A stretch of 64,000 bases of DNA from Actinomycetota bacterium (GTDB taxonomy: Bacteria; Actinomycetota; Actinomycetes; S36-B12; GCA-2699445). Shown piece after piece: positions 45,820-55,720 of the stretch; the first letter of the stretch is position 1; every line of letters starts with the position of its first letter. The stretch is taken from positions 1 to 64,000 of the forward strand of contig JAGQTY010000014.1 in the NCBI GenBank assembly GCA_020438795.1, in the 5' to 3' direction. Under the pieces are notes generated by a model, which saw only the letters and a list, made by a program, of their open reading frames with translations, made no database searches and had not been told where the DNA came from. The position numbers and the translations under genes are program-made.

Positions 45820-45852
45820 CGGGTCCGGTGGCAGATAGCGCCACCGGACCCG
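45820..45852. terminator. Hairpin downstream of thiolase gene
   Basis: A 13-bp perfect inverted repeat (CGGGTCCGGTGGC and its complement) with a 7-nt loop begins 12 nt after the thiolase stop codon and separates it from meaB. Confidence 0.75.
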
Positions 45853-45864
45853 AGCGATCAGCTT

Positions 45865-47055
45865 CTAGTTCTCGGCCGGAACCCGGATGATCAGGGCATC
45901 GCCCTGACCGCCACCGCCACAGAGCGCAGCAGCTCCGATACCACCGCCGCGGCGCTTCAGTTCGTTCGCCAGGTGCAGCACGATCCGGGCACCGGACATC
46001 CCGACGGGATGGCCCATAGCTATGGCGCCACCGTTGACGTTCACGATCTCCTCGTCGAGTCCGAGCTTGCGGGTCGAAACGATACCGACAGCGGCGAATG
46101 CCTCGTTGAGTTCAGCCAGATCCAGATCGCCGGGCTCGATGCCCTCCTTCTCACAGGCCTTGAGAATCGCGTTCGCGGGCTGTTCCTGCAGCGAGGCGTC
46201 GGGACCGGCAACCACACCGTGGGCCCCGATCTCAGCCAGGTAGTCGATACCGAGTTCCTCTGCCTTGTCCTTGCTCATGACGACCACGGCGGCGGCACCG
46301 TCCGAGATCTGCGATGCGGACCCGGCGGTGATGGTGCCTTCCTTCGCGAACGCGGGACGCAGGCGGCTCAGAGTCTCGGTGGTGGTGTCGGCACGGACAC
46401 CCTCGTCCACCTCGAAGAGGATCGGATCGCTCTTGCGCTGCGGGATCTCGACCGCCACGATCTCCTCGTCGAAGAGCCCGTTCTTCTGAGCCTCTGCGGC
46501 GCGCTGATGGCTGCGCGCGGCAAAAGCGTCCTGCTCCTCGCGAGTGAGGTCGTACTTGGCATTGTGACCCTCGGTGGACTCTCCCATCGCCACCTGGTCG
46601 AAGGCGCAGGTGAGAGCATCCAGCGCGGTGGCATCCTGCAGAGCCACATCACCGTACTTGAAGCCGGAGCGGCTGGCGGGCAGCAGGTGCGGGCCCTGAG
46701 TCATCGACTCCATCCCGCCGGCGACGACGACGTCATACTCGCCGGCCCGGATGAGCTGGTCGGCCAGAGCGATCGCGTTGATGCCGGACAGGCAGACCTT
46801 GTTGATGGTCATCGCCGGCACATCCATGCCGATGCCTGCCTTGACCGAGGCCTGGCGAGCCGGATTCTGTCCTGAACCGGCCTGAATGACCTGACCCATG
46901 ATGACGTAGTCAACGTCCTCTGCGGAGACTCCGGCCTTCTCCAGGGCGCCCCGGATGGCGATTGCGCCGAGGTCGGCTGCCGAGAAACCCTTGAGGGAAC
47001 CGAGCAAGCGGCCCATTGGGGTGCGTGCACCCGAAACAATGACAGAACCAGACAT
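45865..47055 (-). CDS. Acetyl-CoA C-acetyltransferase (thiolase)
   Basis: A 396-residue thiolase of normal length. It has the acyl-accepting cysteine in NKVCLSG (about C88), the family segment [14 protein letters not shown], the [16 protein letters not shown] histidine loop and the second active cysteine in [12 protein letters not shown]. It condenses or cleaves acetoacetyl-CoA, or longer acyl-CoAs. The ATG at 47055 has GGAG 4 nt upstream and a TATCCT -10 element 21 nt upstream; the frame continues upstream without support. It is divergent from the epimerase gene, and with ccrA would feed acetyl-CoA into an ethylmalonyl-CoA-type route. Confidence 0.95.
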   Translation of the reverse strand: MSGSVIVSGARTPMGRLLGSLKGFSAADLGAIAIRGALEKAGVSAEDVDYVIMGQVIQAGSGQNPARQASVKAGIGMDVPAMTINKVCLSGINAIALADQLIRAGEYDVVVAGGMESMTQGPHLLPASRSGFKYGDVALQDATALDALTCAFDQVAMGESTEGHNAKYDLTREEQDAFAARSHQRAAEAQKNGLFDEEIVAVEIPQRKSDPILFEVDEGVRADTTTETLSRLRPAFAKEGTITAGSASQISDGAAAVVVMSKDKAEELGIDYLAEIGAHGVVAGPDASLQEQPANAILKACEKEGIEPGDLDLAELNEAFAAVGIVSTRKLGLDEEIVNVNGGAIAMGHPVGMSGARIVLHLANELKRRGGGIGAAALCGGGGQGDALIIRVPAEN

Positions 47056-47076
47056 GAGTCTCCAATCGTTCCAACA

Positions 47077-47082
47077 AGGATA
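47077..47082 (-). promoter_or_regulatory. -10 element for thiolase
   Basis: TATCCT on the minus strand gives a leader of about 15 nt containing GGAG. Confidence 0.45.
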
Positions 47083-47155
47083 CCGCGGGGAGCCTTGCGG
47101 GGTGAAGCTCGGCTTCCGTGGTGCAATGGAGGGACAGAGCGCAGAAAGGGCGAGC

Positions 47156-47584
47156 ATGAACGCGGTTCCGGAGCACCTGATCACACGGATCGACCATGTC
47201 GGGATCGCGGTCCCCGACCTCGACGAGGCGATCGCCTGGTACGGGCGGGCCTTCTCACTCAAGGTCACCCACGAGGAGGTCAACGAGGAGCAGGGAGTCA
47301 GGGAGGCCATGCTGGGAGTCGGGGATTCGGAATCGAGCATTCAGTTGCTGGCACCGCTGAGCGACGACAGCCCGATCGGCAAGTTCCTCGCAAGGATGGG
47401 CCCCGGCATCCAGCAGGTCGCCTACGGGGTCTCGGACATCGACGCAGTGTGCGATCACCTGCGCGCAGAGGGAATCCGGGTGCTCTATGACACACCCAAG
47501 ACGGGCACCGCCGGATCCCGGGTCAACTTCCTGCATCCGAAGGACGCCGGCGGCGTACTTGTGGAGCTCGTGGAGTCAGCATGA
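47156..47584 (+). CDS. mce: Methylmalonyl-CoA epimerase
   Basis: A 142-residue vicinal-oxygen-chelate enzyme that interconverts (S)- and (R)-methylmalonyl-CoA, and often ethylmalonyl-CoA. The metal histidine is in [12 protein letters not shown]; the family core continues with [28 protein letters not shown] and the C-terminal metal glutamate in VLVELVE. An AAAGGG sequence precedes the ATG. It is divergent from thiolase and overlaps the next gene by 4 nt. Confidence 0.95.
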   Translation: MNAVPEHLITRIDHVGIAVPDLDEAIAWYGRAFSLKVTHEEVNEEQGVREAMLGVGDSESSIQLLAPLSDDSPIGKFLARMGPGIQQVAYGVSDIDAVCDHLRAEGIRVLYDTPKTGTAGSRVNFLHPKDAGGVLVELVESA

Positions 47585-47811
47585 CGCTGTGGCAGCTACT
47601 CGCCGCCAAAGGACCGAACGTCACGGTTGCGGCCGACCAGATCAGTGGCTGGCAGATCCTCATCCTGGTCGGCCTCACTGTGCTGCTCGTGTTCGCTGTG
47701 GTCAAGAAGCTGGCCAAGACCGCGCTGCTGCTGGCACTGATCGTCGGTGTGGGAGCGCTGGTGGTCTACGGGAACTCTGCCGGCTGGTTCGATCAGTTCA
47801 ACGGCGCCTGA
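47581..47811 (+). CDS. Small membrane protein coupled to methylmalonyl-CoA epimerase
   Basis: A 76-residue protein. An amphipathic N-terminus is followed by two hydrophobic segments (WQILILVGLTVLLVFAVV and ALLLALIVGVGALVVYG) separated by KKLAKT. Family not recognised. The start overlaps the epimerase stop (ATGA), so expression is coupled, but nothing shows a shared function. Confidence 0.75.
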   Translation: MTLWQLLAAKGPNVTVAADQISGWQILILVGLTVLLVFAVVKKLAKTALLLALIVGVGALVVYGNSAGWFDQFNGA

Positions 47812-47814
47812 CCG

Positions 47815-47903
47815 GGACAACACCAGCCCCATCGGGCGTGTGTTGTCCGTCGGCCTGACTCCGAGGCGCCCCACGGGCGCCCGGTGAGCGGCGACGCCGC
47901 TCA
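47815..47903. terminator. Cluster of three hairpins after the epimerase operon
   Basis: Three consecutive perfect inverted repeats: GGACAACAC/GTGTTGTCC (47815-47848), GGCGCCC/GGGCGCC with a 3-nt loop (47865-47881) and TGAGCGGCG/CGCCGCTCA with a 1-nt loop (47885-47903). The first begins 4 nt after a stop codon and is the likely terminator. The others may extend it or form part of the leader of the patatin operon. Confidence 0.65.
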
Positions 47904-47995
47904 GGAAGCCACAGCCGAACAGACCGGCGATACTGGGACCGCAGTACTGACCAGCGCCGTCAATCGACGGACCAAGGAACAGGAGGGCCGCTCTC

Positions 47996-48934
47996 ATGCC
48001 AGAGGCGCCGGCCCTGTATGTTCCCGGTCCTCGCGACCGGAATGTGCGGGCACTCGGGGCGGCACTCCCCCTGGCTCGGCGACTCCCCACTCCGGTGACG
48101 TTCGTGATGAGTGGCGGCGGTTCACACGGGGCGGTTCAGTGGGGCAGCCTGCAGGCCCTGTCCGAGACCGACATCCGCCCGGACAGCATCATCGGCACTT
48201 CTGCGGGCGCACTGTCCGGCAGCGTCTATGCCGAGGACCCGGTGTGCGGCCTCAACCGGCTGTCCTACGTCTGGGCGCAGATGAACGAGCGCTACCTGGT
48301 CGGGGACGGCTCGCTCACGCGCAAGCTCATCTCCAACGCCCGGTCCTCCGCGCTGTTCGACAATGACGCCGAACTGCAGACGCTGGAGTCGATCTACCAC
48401 GCCCGCAGCTTCGAGGAACTGGCCCTGCCGTTCGCGGCGGTGGCCACGGATCTCGCGACAGGAAGGGCCAAGGTGTTCGACTCGGGCGCACTGCTTCCGG
48501 CGCTGCTCGCGACCTCAGCGATCCCCGGGATGCTCCCACCGGTCCGCATCGATGAGCGGTGGTACTGCGACGGCCTGGCCAGTGCCAACGTGCCCGCGAT
48601 ACCGGCCCTGGAACGGGGAGCGGGCTCCCTGATCGTGCTGGACACCGGCGATCGCGACTGGGGTTCTGTGTCGTCGGCCCCCACCAAGGTGGCCACCCGC
48701 GTGGCCGCGACTCTGCGGGATCACAGCCGCAATCGTCAGCTCAAGGAGGCGGCGAAGGAGGTGCCGGTCCTGGTACTTCCCACCCCTGTCGATCTGGGCG
48801 CAACCATGGACTTCTCCGAGTCGAGTCGGGCCGGTGCCCACTCCTACAGCATGGCCAGGCAGTATCTGACCGAGATGGCCCTATCCGGATCCTCCGAGCT
48901 CCCGCCCGGGCTGTACCGGGGCGCGAAGTCGTGA
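47996..48934 (+). CDS. Patatin-like phospholipase
   Basis: A 312-residue cytoplasmic protein with the patatin Ser-Asp dyad: oxyanion loop MSGGGSHGAVQWG, nucleophile elbow IGTSAGALSG (about S69) and Asp in YCDGLAS (about D192). The family hydrolyses acyl esters of phospholipids or galactolipids. The N-terminal about 30 residues are an extension without signal-peptide character. AGGAGG lies upstream of the ATG. It overlaps a second patatin-like gene by 4 nt, so the pair is an operon. Confidence 0.9.
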   Translation: MPEAPALYVPGPRDRNVRALGAALPLARRLPTPVTFVMSGGGSHGAVQWGSLQALSETDIRPDSIIGTSAGALSGSVYAEDPVCGLNRLSYVWAQMNERYLVGDGSLTRKLISNARSSALFDNDAELQTLESIYHARSFEELALPFAAVATDLATGRAKVFDSGALLPALLATSAIPGMLPPVRIDERWYCDGLASANVPAIPALERGAGSLIVLDTGDRDWGSVSSAPTKVATRVAATLRDHSRNRQLKEAAKEVPVLVLPTPVDLGATMDFSESSRAGAHSYSMARQYLTEMALSGSSELPPGLYRGAKS

Positions 48935-49854
48935 TCACACTACCCCGTCCATCCGCTGTGGTCTTCTCCGCTGGCGGTGCCCGCTGCGCCGCGCAGGTCG
49001 GAATGCTCGATGTGTTGCAGGAAGCGGGATACGTGCCGGACCTGTCGGTGGGCTGTTCCTTCGGCGCGCTGAATGCCGCTGCTGCGGCGGTGCCGGGCAC
49101 CGGGCAGGTGGCTGACCTGAGTGACATGTGGCATGCCATCGCTGGCGATTCCCCGTTCAGCTCCCCGACCCAGGCGATCGTGCGCCAGCTCGGCCGCCGG
49201 ACCGCGAAGTCCACCGCCGAATGGCGGGAGACCATTGCCGTCGGCGTCCCGGCGGCACACTTCGATGAGCTGACTCACCCCGTGCATGTGGTCGCCTCCG
49301 ACCTCGAAGCGGGCGAGACCACAATGCTGCACGGCGGGTCGCTACCGGCGGCCCTGGCCGCGGCCACTGCGATGCCGCTTATCCTGCCGCCGGTGGAGCA
49401 CGACAAGCGTCTGCTTGTCGACGGCAGTTTCACCGAGGGGATGCCCGTTCATCGCGCCCTGGCGCTGGGGGCGCGAAGCATTGTGGTCCTGGACGTGGGC
49501 GGCACCACGGTTCCCGAGCCCGAGGTCGGAGATCTTCGCTGGTGGCAGGTCGGTGCGACCGCATACTCCCACCTTGTCCGGGCACAGGTCGGGCCGGACG
49601 TCACCGAGTCCGCCAGCCAGGTTCCGATCGTGGTCCTGAGCACCGACGCCGGCAACATCCTCGACTTCTCCGATCCGGAGGCGATGTTCGACGCCGGCCG
49701 AGTGGCAGCTGGTGCCATCGCCTCGCTGGCTGACACCGAAGAGGCCGGCCTGTACGGCATCCCGGTCGGGTTCGAGGAGTATCCCCCCTTCGAGCCGCTG
49801 GTCCGCCAGCATCTGAAGCCTGCCGCGATGCCTTCCTCCCCGCAGGGGGAGTAG
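48931..49854 (+). CDS. Second patatin-like phospholipase, coupled
   Basis: A 307-residue patatin-like protein that starts with GTG inside the stop of its neighbour (GTGA). It keeps the dyad: oxyanion loop FSAGGARCAAQVG, elbow VGCSFGALNA (about S43) and VDGSF (about D164). The two proteins are only distantly alike, so they are an old duplication. A heterodimer, or one lipase and one regulator, is possible. A hairpin follows the stop codon. Confidence 0.9.
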   Translation: MITLPRPSAVVFSAGGARCAAQVGMLDVLQEAGYVPDLSVGCSFGALNAAAAAVPGTGQVADLSDMWHAIAGDSPFSSPTQAIVRQLGRRTAKSTAEWRETIAVGVPAAHFDELTHPVHVVASDLEAGETTMLHGGSLPAALAAATAMPLILPPVEHDKRLLVDGSFTEGMPVHRALALGARSIVVLDVGGTTVPEPEVGDLRWWQVGATAYSHLVRAQVGPDVTESASQVPIVVLSTDAGNILDFSDPEAMFDAGRVAAGAIASLADTEEAGLYGIPVGFEEYPPFEPLVRQHLKPAAMPSSPQGE

Positions 49855-49859
49855 CGATC

Positions 49860-49892
49860 CCGACGAAGCCGGAACCCGGCCTGAATCGTCGG
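49860..49892. terminator. Hairpin after the patatin pair
   Basis: CCGACGA/TCGTCGG (7 bp) encloses an inner GCCGG/CCGGC stem. It begins 6 nt after the patatin stop codon and has no U-tract. It separates the lipases from the CBM2 gene. Confidence 0.5.
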
Positions 49893-49910
49893 ATGGGGTG
49901 CCAATACCGC

Positions 49911-49934
49911 AAACATGTTGCTTTCCTCATGTTT
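49911..49934 (+). promoter_or_regulatory. AAACATG-N10-CATGTTT operator-like palindrome
   Basis: A 7-bp inverted repeat with a 10-bp spacer in the only AT-rich stretch of this region lies 32 bp before the ATG of the CBM2 gene. It overlaps a plausible promoter (TTGCTT, 17 bp, TTAGCT). Confidence 0.35.
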
Positions 49935-49965
49935 TTTGGCTTAGCTGTTCGGGGAGGACCCCGAC

Positions 49966-51936
<1,971 letters not shown>

Positions 51937-52014
51937 GTCGGGTACACCCACATCAGGGCGAGCGGGCGCAGGCGAGACAACGGGTTGAGCCGCTCCCGAT
52001 CCAGCGGGGCTTGC

Positions 52015-52941
52015 TCAGTCCGCGCGTACATCCAGGACAACACCGGTCTCCGCCTCGGAGATCGCCCAGAGGTTCTCGATGGCGGCGTCGGTTCCGGGTC
52101 GCAGCACGGGCAGCTTCACCGCGGGCCCGTTGTTCACGAACCGGGGCCCGTAGAACTCCCCGCCCCTCTCAGCCGGATCCGTCGCAGCGCGGATCTGGGG
52201 CATAGCCCCCTTCTCGGGCGGCATTCCGGTGTACTTGGCGAGCCAGGCCCAGAACGGCGCCGAGACACCACCCCCGCCCTCAGCGACTGTGCGCACCTGC
52301 AGGTCACTGTGCGACAGGCCGGGGTGAGCGAGCAGACTCTGGGCGGGCAATCCCGCCTTGTCGAACTCCCGCTGCAGCCCCAGTGCGAAGTGATAGTTGG
52401 CGAGCTTGGACTGCCCGTAGGCCTGCCAGGGCCCGTACTTCCCCTGGAGATGCGGGTTCTCGGGATCGACATTGCGTCCCATGTGGTGAGCCGTGCTCGT
52501 CACGGTCACCACTCGGGCCGCGGGAGCTCGCAGCAGCGCAGGCATCAGCAGGGCCGTCAGCGTCCAGTGGCCGAGATGATTGACCCCGAACTGCATCTCG
52601 TAGCCGTCCTCGGTATGTCGTTCCGGCATGGCCATGAGACCCGCGTTGTTGACAAGAATGTCGATCGTGTCGTGGTCAGCCAGGATCTGCGCGGCCGCTG
52701 CCCGGATGGAGCCCTGGGAACCGAGATCGAGTTCCACCAGCTCCAGGGAGGCGTCGGGGGTGGCCGCCAGTATGTCGGCACGAGCCGCGGTCGCCTTCTC
52801 CTGATTCCGCACCGCCATCACTACGTGGGCTCCCTTGGCGGCCATCACCTTCGCCGTCTCGAGACCCAGTCCCCCGTTCGCGCCGGTGATGACGACGGTC
52901 TTTGCGCTCAGGTCGGGCACGGATTCGACTGTGAACGCCAT
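52015..52941 (-). CDS. Short-chain dehydrogenase/reductase (retinol dehydrogenase-like)
   Basis: A 308-residue SDR. It has the cofactor motif GANGGLGLE, NNAG, catalytic Ser in TSTAHHMG and the YxxxK pair in QAYGQSK. The extended C-terminal part (HPGLSHSDL onward) resembles the oxidoreductases related to retinol dehydrogenases and protochlorophyllide reductase. The R after VMAV (AVRNQEK) suggests NADP(H). The ATG at 52941 has AAGGAG 6 nt upstream; an in-frame ATG at 52956 is less likely. The substrate is unknown. Confidence 0.9.
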   Translation of the reverse strand: MAFTVESVPDLSAKTVVITGANGGLGLETAKVMAAKGAHVVMAVRNQEKATAARADILAATPDASLELVELDLGSQGSIRAAAAQILADHDTIDILVNNAGLMAMPERHTEDGYEMQFGVNHLGHWTLTALLMPALLRAPAARVVTVTSTAHHMGRNVDPENPHLQGKYGPWQAYGQSKLANYHFALGLQREFDKAGLPAQSLLAHPGLSHSDLQVRTVAEGGGGVSAPFWAWLAKYTGMPPEKGAMPQIRAATDPAERGGEFYGPRFVNNGPAVKLPVLRPGTDAAIENLWAISEAETGVVLDVRAD

Positions 52942-53041
52942 CTCGGACTCCTTCATCAGCGGGCACGCACCCAGCTACTGCCACGGTATCCGATCCCACC
53001 GCGGACCAGCAGTGCCCGCGGGCCGGGGGCCATCGAAGGGA

Positions 53042-54433
53042 TCAGTCGTCACCGGTTCGCAGGCTGAGCGAAGTTGCCGGCCCACGGAAGTCGGAGTTCA
53101 TGGGCTGCACCACAACCCGACCGCGTACCGTGTCGAGCTGCACCCGTCGCAGAGTCGTTCTGCTCCACTGCGTCGACCCGCTGCGCCGTTCGATGCGCCA
53201 GCGATAGCTCAACTGGTCGCGACCGCGTGGTCCGGGCCGGGACCAGCGGACCAGGGTGCCTTCCGAGGCGGGCGTCACCCGCAATCGCTTCACCGGCCCC
53301 GGTCGGGTGGGGAACGCCACGAAGACCAGGGCGTCGGTGGTCTCGGGCGGCAGCTGCGACAACCTGCCGGTCGTCGCGTGATCGAGGATCCCGCGCGTGA
53401 CCCGCGGCCCCGATCGCCCCTTGTGCAGTGCCCAGTAGATGGCGGACGCGGCTGCCACGTGCGGCACAGCCATGGAGGTGCCGCTCTCCTTCTTGGCCCC
53501 GGTGGCCGAGCGCCAGTCGGTCGAAACGATGCCCACGCCCGGGGCACTGATGTCCACACAGCTGCCACCGTTGCTGACGTCCCAGTACTCGCCACGCCGA
53601 GTGGTCGCCCCGACCGTGAGTGCCTCGGACACGCGTGCTGGGGAGTAGTCGCAGGCGTCACCACCGGCGTTCCCGGCTGCCGTGACGACCACGGCGCCCG
53701 CAGCCACAAGCTCCCGGACTCCGCGATCGAGGGCCGACGAGCCGTCTCCTGTGAGACTGAGCGTCACCACCGATCGGCGCGTCATATGCTCGCGAACCCA
53801 TTGCAGGCCCGCCAGTACACCCTTGTACGTGCCGCTGCCCTGGCAGTCGAGCACCCGGACCGGATGGATGCGGACCCCGGGCGCGGCACCGAAGCGCTGG
53901 GAGGCGAGTATCCCCGTCACATGCGTCCCGTGACCGTTGCAGTCCTCAGTCGTGTCACCGGTCTCCGGCCACACGTAACCCTCGCCGGTGCTGCCGAAGT
54001 CGGGATGGCCCGGTGTGAGGCCGGAGTCGACGACGAACACGTCCACCCCTCGCCCCGTCTCCGACGGGCGATATCTGTTGTTCAGTTCGGTACGCCGCTG
54101 ATCGATCCGGTCCAGGCCCCAGGGCGGCTTCCGCTCGGTGATGCCCGCCATCTGGACCGGGCCGTCGTTCTCAACAGAGATGACGTCCGGGTCCGCCTGC
54201 AGCTCCCGGACCTCTCGGTCGGTGAGTTGCGCTGCCACGGTCTTCGTGGTTCTGTCCTGCGCCAGTGACTGCGTCCGGTTGGTCCTGCCGAGCTGCTGGA
54301 TCGAGGTGTCACGGGCGAGCACGACAATACGAGCGGCTTCAGTCCCGGAGTCATCGGCCAGAGCCGGGAAGGCATCTGAGAGTAGTACCAGCGCCAGGAC
54401 CAGGCCCACGACGAACGTCCGCCTCTGCCACAT
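53042..54433 (-). CDS. Secreted S8 subtilisin-like protease with FnIII-like C-terminus
   Basis: A 463-residue preproprotein with signal peptide (VVGLVLALVLLSDAFPALA), inhibitor-like propeptide (about 25-100) and S8 domain with Asp in FVVDSGLTPGH (about D136), His in GHGTHVTG (about H168) and Ser in SGTSMAVPHVA (about S320). A C-terminal FnIII-like module of about 85 residues starts GPVKRLRVTPASEG. Domain order matches the subtilase at 9383. The start follows TAGATT by 6 nt at the second of two adjacent ATGs (54433). Confidence 0.92.
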   Translation of the reverse strand: MWQRRTFVVGLVLALVLLSDAFPALADDSGTEAARIVVLARDTSIQQLGRTNRTQSLAQDRTTKTVAAQLTDREVRELQADPDVISVENDGPVQMAGITERKPPWGLDRIDQRRTELNNRYRPSETGRGVDVFVVDSGLTPGHPDFGSTGEGYVWPETGDTTEDCNGHGTHVTGILASQRFGAAPGVRIHPVRVLDCQGSGTYKGVLAGLQWVREHMTRRSVVTLSLTGDGSSALDRGVRELVAAGAVVVTAAGNAGGDACDYSPARVSEALTVGATTRRGEYWDVSNGGSCVDISAPGVGIVSTDWRSATGAKKESGTSMAVPHVAAASAIYWALHKGRSGPRVTRGILDHATTGRLSQLPPETTDALVFVAFPTRPGPVKRLRVTPASEGTLVRWSRPGPRGRDQLSYRWRIERRSGSTQWSRTTLRRVQLDTVRGRVVVQPMNSDFRGPATSLSLRTGDD

Positions 54434-54445
54434 CATCCCAATCTA
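54431..54445 (-). promoter_or_regulatory. Leaderless -10 element for subtilase 54433
   Basis: TAGATT on the minus strand (54440-54445), 6 nt, then ATG. Confidence 0.6.
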
Positions 54446-54568
54446 ACCCGGAAGTCCATCACAGAACGAGGACCGAGGTCCCGCGATCAAGCGGACGATG
54501 CCAGCTGGATCCGCGTCAGCCGGAGGCCCGCGGCACGGATTCCCCAACGCCGGAGCAGCGCCGGACAG

Positions 54569-55498
54569 CTACCAGCGCTCCCAGGGCCACATCAGTGTGA
54601 GCAGCCAGGTGAGTTTCGGGATGGCCCCGCCGGGGACTGCGAAGGGGTAGGGGTCGTCGGTGCCCATGGAGCGGTTGAGCTCATTCATTGAGGTGGCCAC
54701 CTGATCCCAGATCGCCAGCAACTCCTCAGCATTGCTGCCTCTGGCAGGGATGAAATCCGCCGCCACGCAGGTCTCCACGGTGTCATGGATGTGCAGCGCA
54801 TGGGCGAACGTCTCGGCGTAGTCCTCCCAAGGATGGGCGCTCGCATAGTGCGAGAGGAACTGGCCCTGCCCGTCGGACTGCCTGGGATCGATCGCGTAAT
54901 GCCGTTCCAGCGCCGCCTGATAGTCCTCACTCTCATCCCCGAACAGTTCGTGGAAGCGCATGTAGCGCTGAAGATCGGGGAGAATGAAGGTCTGCCAATG
55001 CCAGTGGCCGAGTTCGTGCCGGACATGTCCGAGCACTGTCCGGTAGCGTTCATGCAGCTGCGTGCGCAACGCCTCCCTGACCGATGGGTCGCTCTCCTTG
55101 GCGTCGAGCGTGATCACGCCGTTGGAGTGCCCGATGATCACCGGTTCGGTCTCACCGTCGGGGATCCGGAACCGTACGGACGGCAGCGGGTTGTCGGTCA
55201 ACGCGCCGGCTAGGGCCAGCTGGCGAAGCGCCCGGCGTATCGCGGAATAGTAGGGCCTGGCAACCTCGGGGCCGATGCTGGCTCCCCGCTCCACGACCAC
55301 GCAGGCCGTGCACAGATAGCCGGGCTGCTCGGCGGCCCAGTTGCAGCCGACGCCGGTGCCGCGCGCCAGACAGGCCGGGGCGTTCAGTTCGTAGCGGTCG
55401 TGCTCCCAGGAGTAGTAGAGCTGAGTGCCGCAGCGCGTGCACTGTTCGTCCTCGTAGAAGACCCGCAGCGCGCACGAGGGACATCTGAAGCGTTTCAT
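54569..55498 (-). CDS. Zinc-ribbon metallopeptidase (Peptidase_Mx type)
   Basis: A 309-residue cytoplasmic protein. An N-terminal zinc ribbon (FRCPSCALRVFYEDEQCTRCG) and further Cys pairs are followed by a helical domain with the gluzincin-like HExxH site in HVRHELGHWHW; the downstream HPWEDYAETFAH segment could provide further ligands. This architecture matches the putative zinc-binding metallopeptidases of PF15887. GGAAGG lies 5 nt before the ATG at 55498; an upstream in-frame ATG at 55576 with its own CxxC lacks a ribosome site. The substrate is unknown. Confidence 0.82.
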   Translation of the reverse strand: MKRFRCPSCALRVFYEDEQCTRCGTQLYYSWEHDRYELNAPACLARGTGVGCNWAAEQPGYLCTACVVVERGASIGPEVARPYYSAIRRALRQLALAGALTDNPLPSVRFRIPDGETEPVIIGHSNGVITLDAKESDPSVREALRTQLHERYRTVLGHVRHELGHWHWQTFILPDLQRYMRFHELFGDESEDYQAALERHYAIDPRQSDGQGQFLSHYASAHPWEDYAETFAHALHIHDTVETCVAADFIPARGSNAEELLAIWDQVATSMNELNRSMGTDDPYPFAVPGGAIPKLTWLLTLMWPWERW

Positions 55499-55673
55499 GG
55501 ATGCCTTCCGTCGCTGCGGGACCGGGCGAGTCCGCGCCAGTCTATTGATCTGCGCGCCGCAGTGTCCACAGGGCATGGTTGCTGGGCCCCGGCGACGCCT
55601 TCGCGGCGGCGAGGTCGTCTGCCTCAAGCCCGGCCGCCCGGAAACACCGCCTCTGGGACCCTCCTGCACGTTG

Positions 55674-55687
55674 TTACTCACCAGTAA
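55674..55687. promoter_or_regulatory. TTACTCACCAGTAA palindrome upstream of ccrA
   Basis: A 5-bp inverted repeat TTACT-CACC-AGTAA lies 33 bp before the ccrA GTG. It resembles TTACCGGTGAGTAG at the etfBA promoter. Its size and position suit a TetR-type repressor of acyl-CoA genes. Confidence 0.45.
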
Positions 55688-55720
55688 GGCAGAATTGCTC
55701 TATTCATCCAGGAGGTAGTA

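Noticed and set aside
49860-49905. Possible c-di-GMP-I riboswitch before the CBM2 enzyme (GACGAAGCC ... GGCCTGAA)
   Set aside because: The conserved GCAAAGCC core and the first tetraloop helix are missing; the sequence is better explained as a simple terminator hairpin after the patatin gene.
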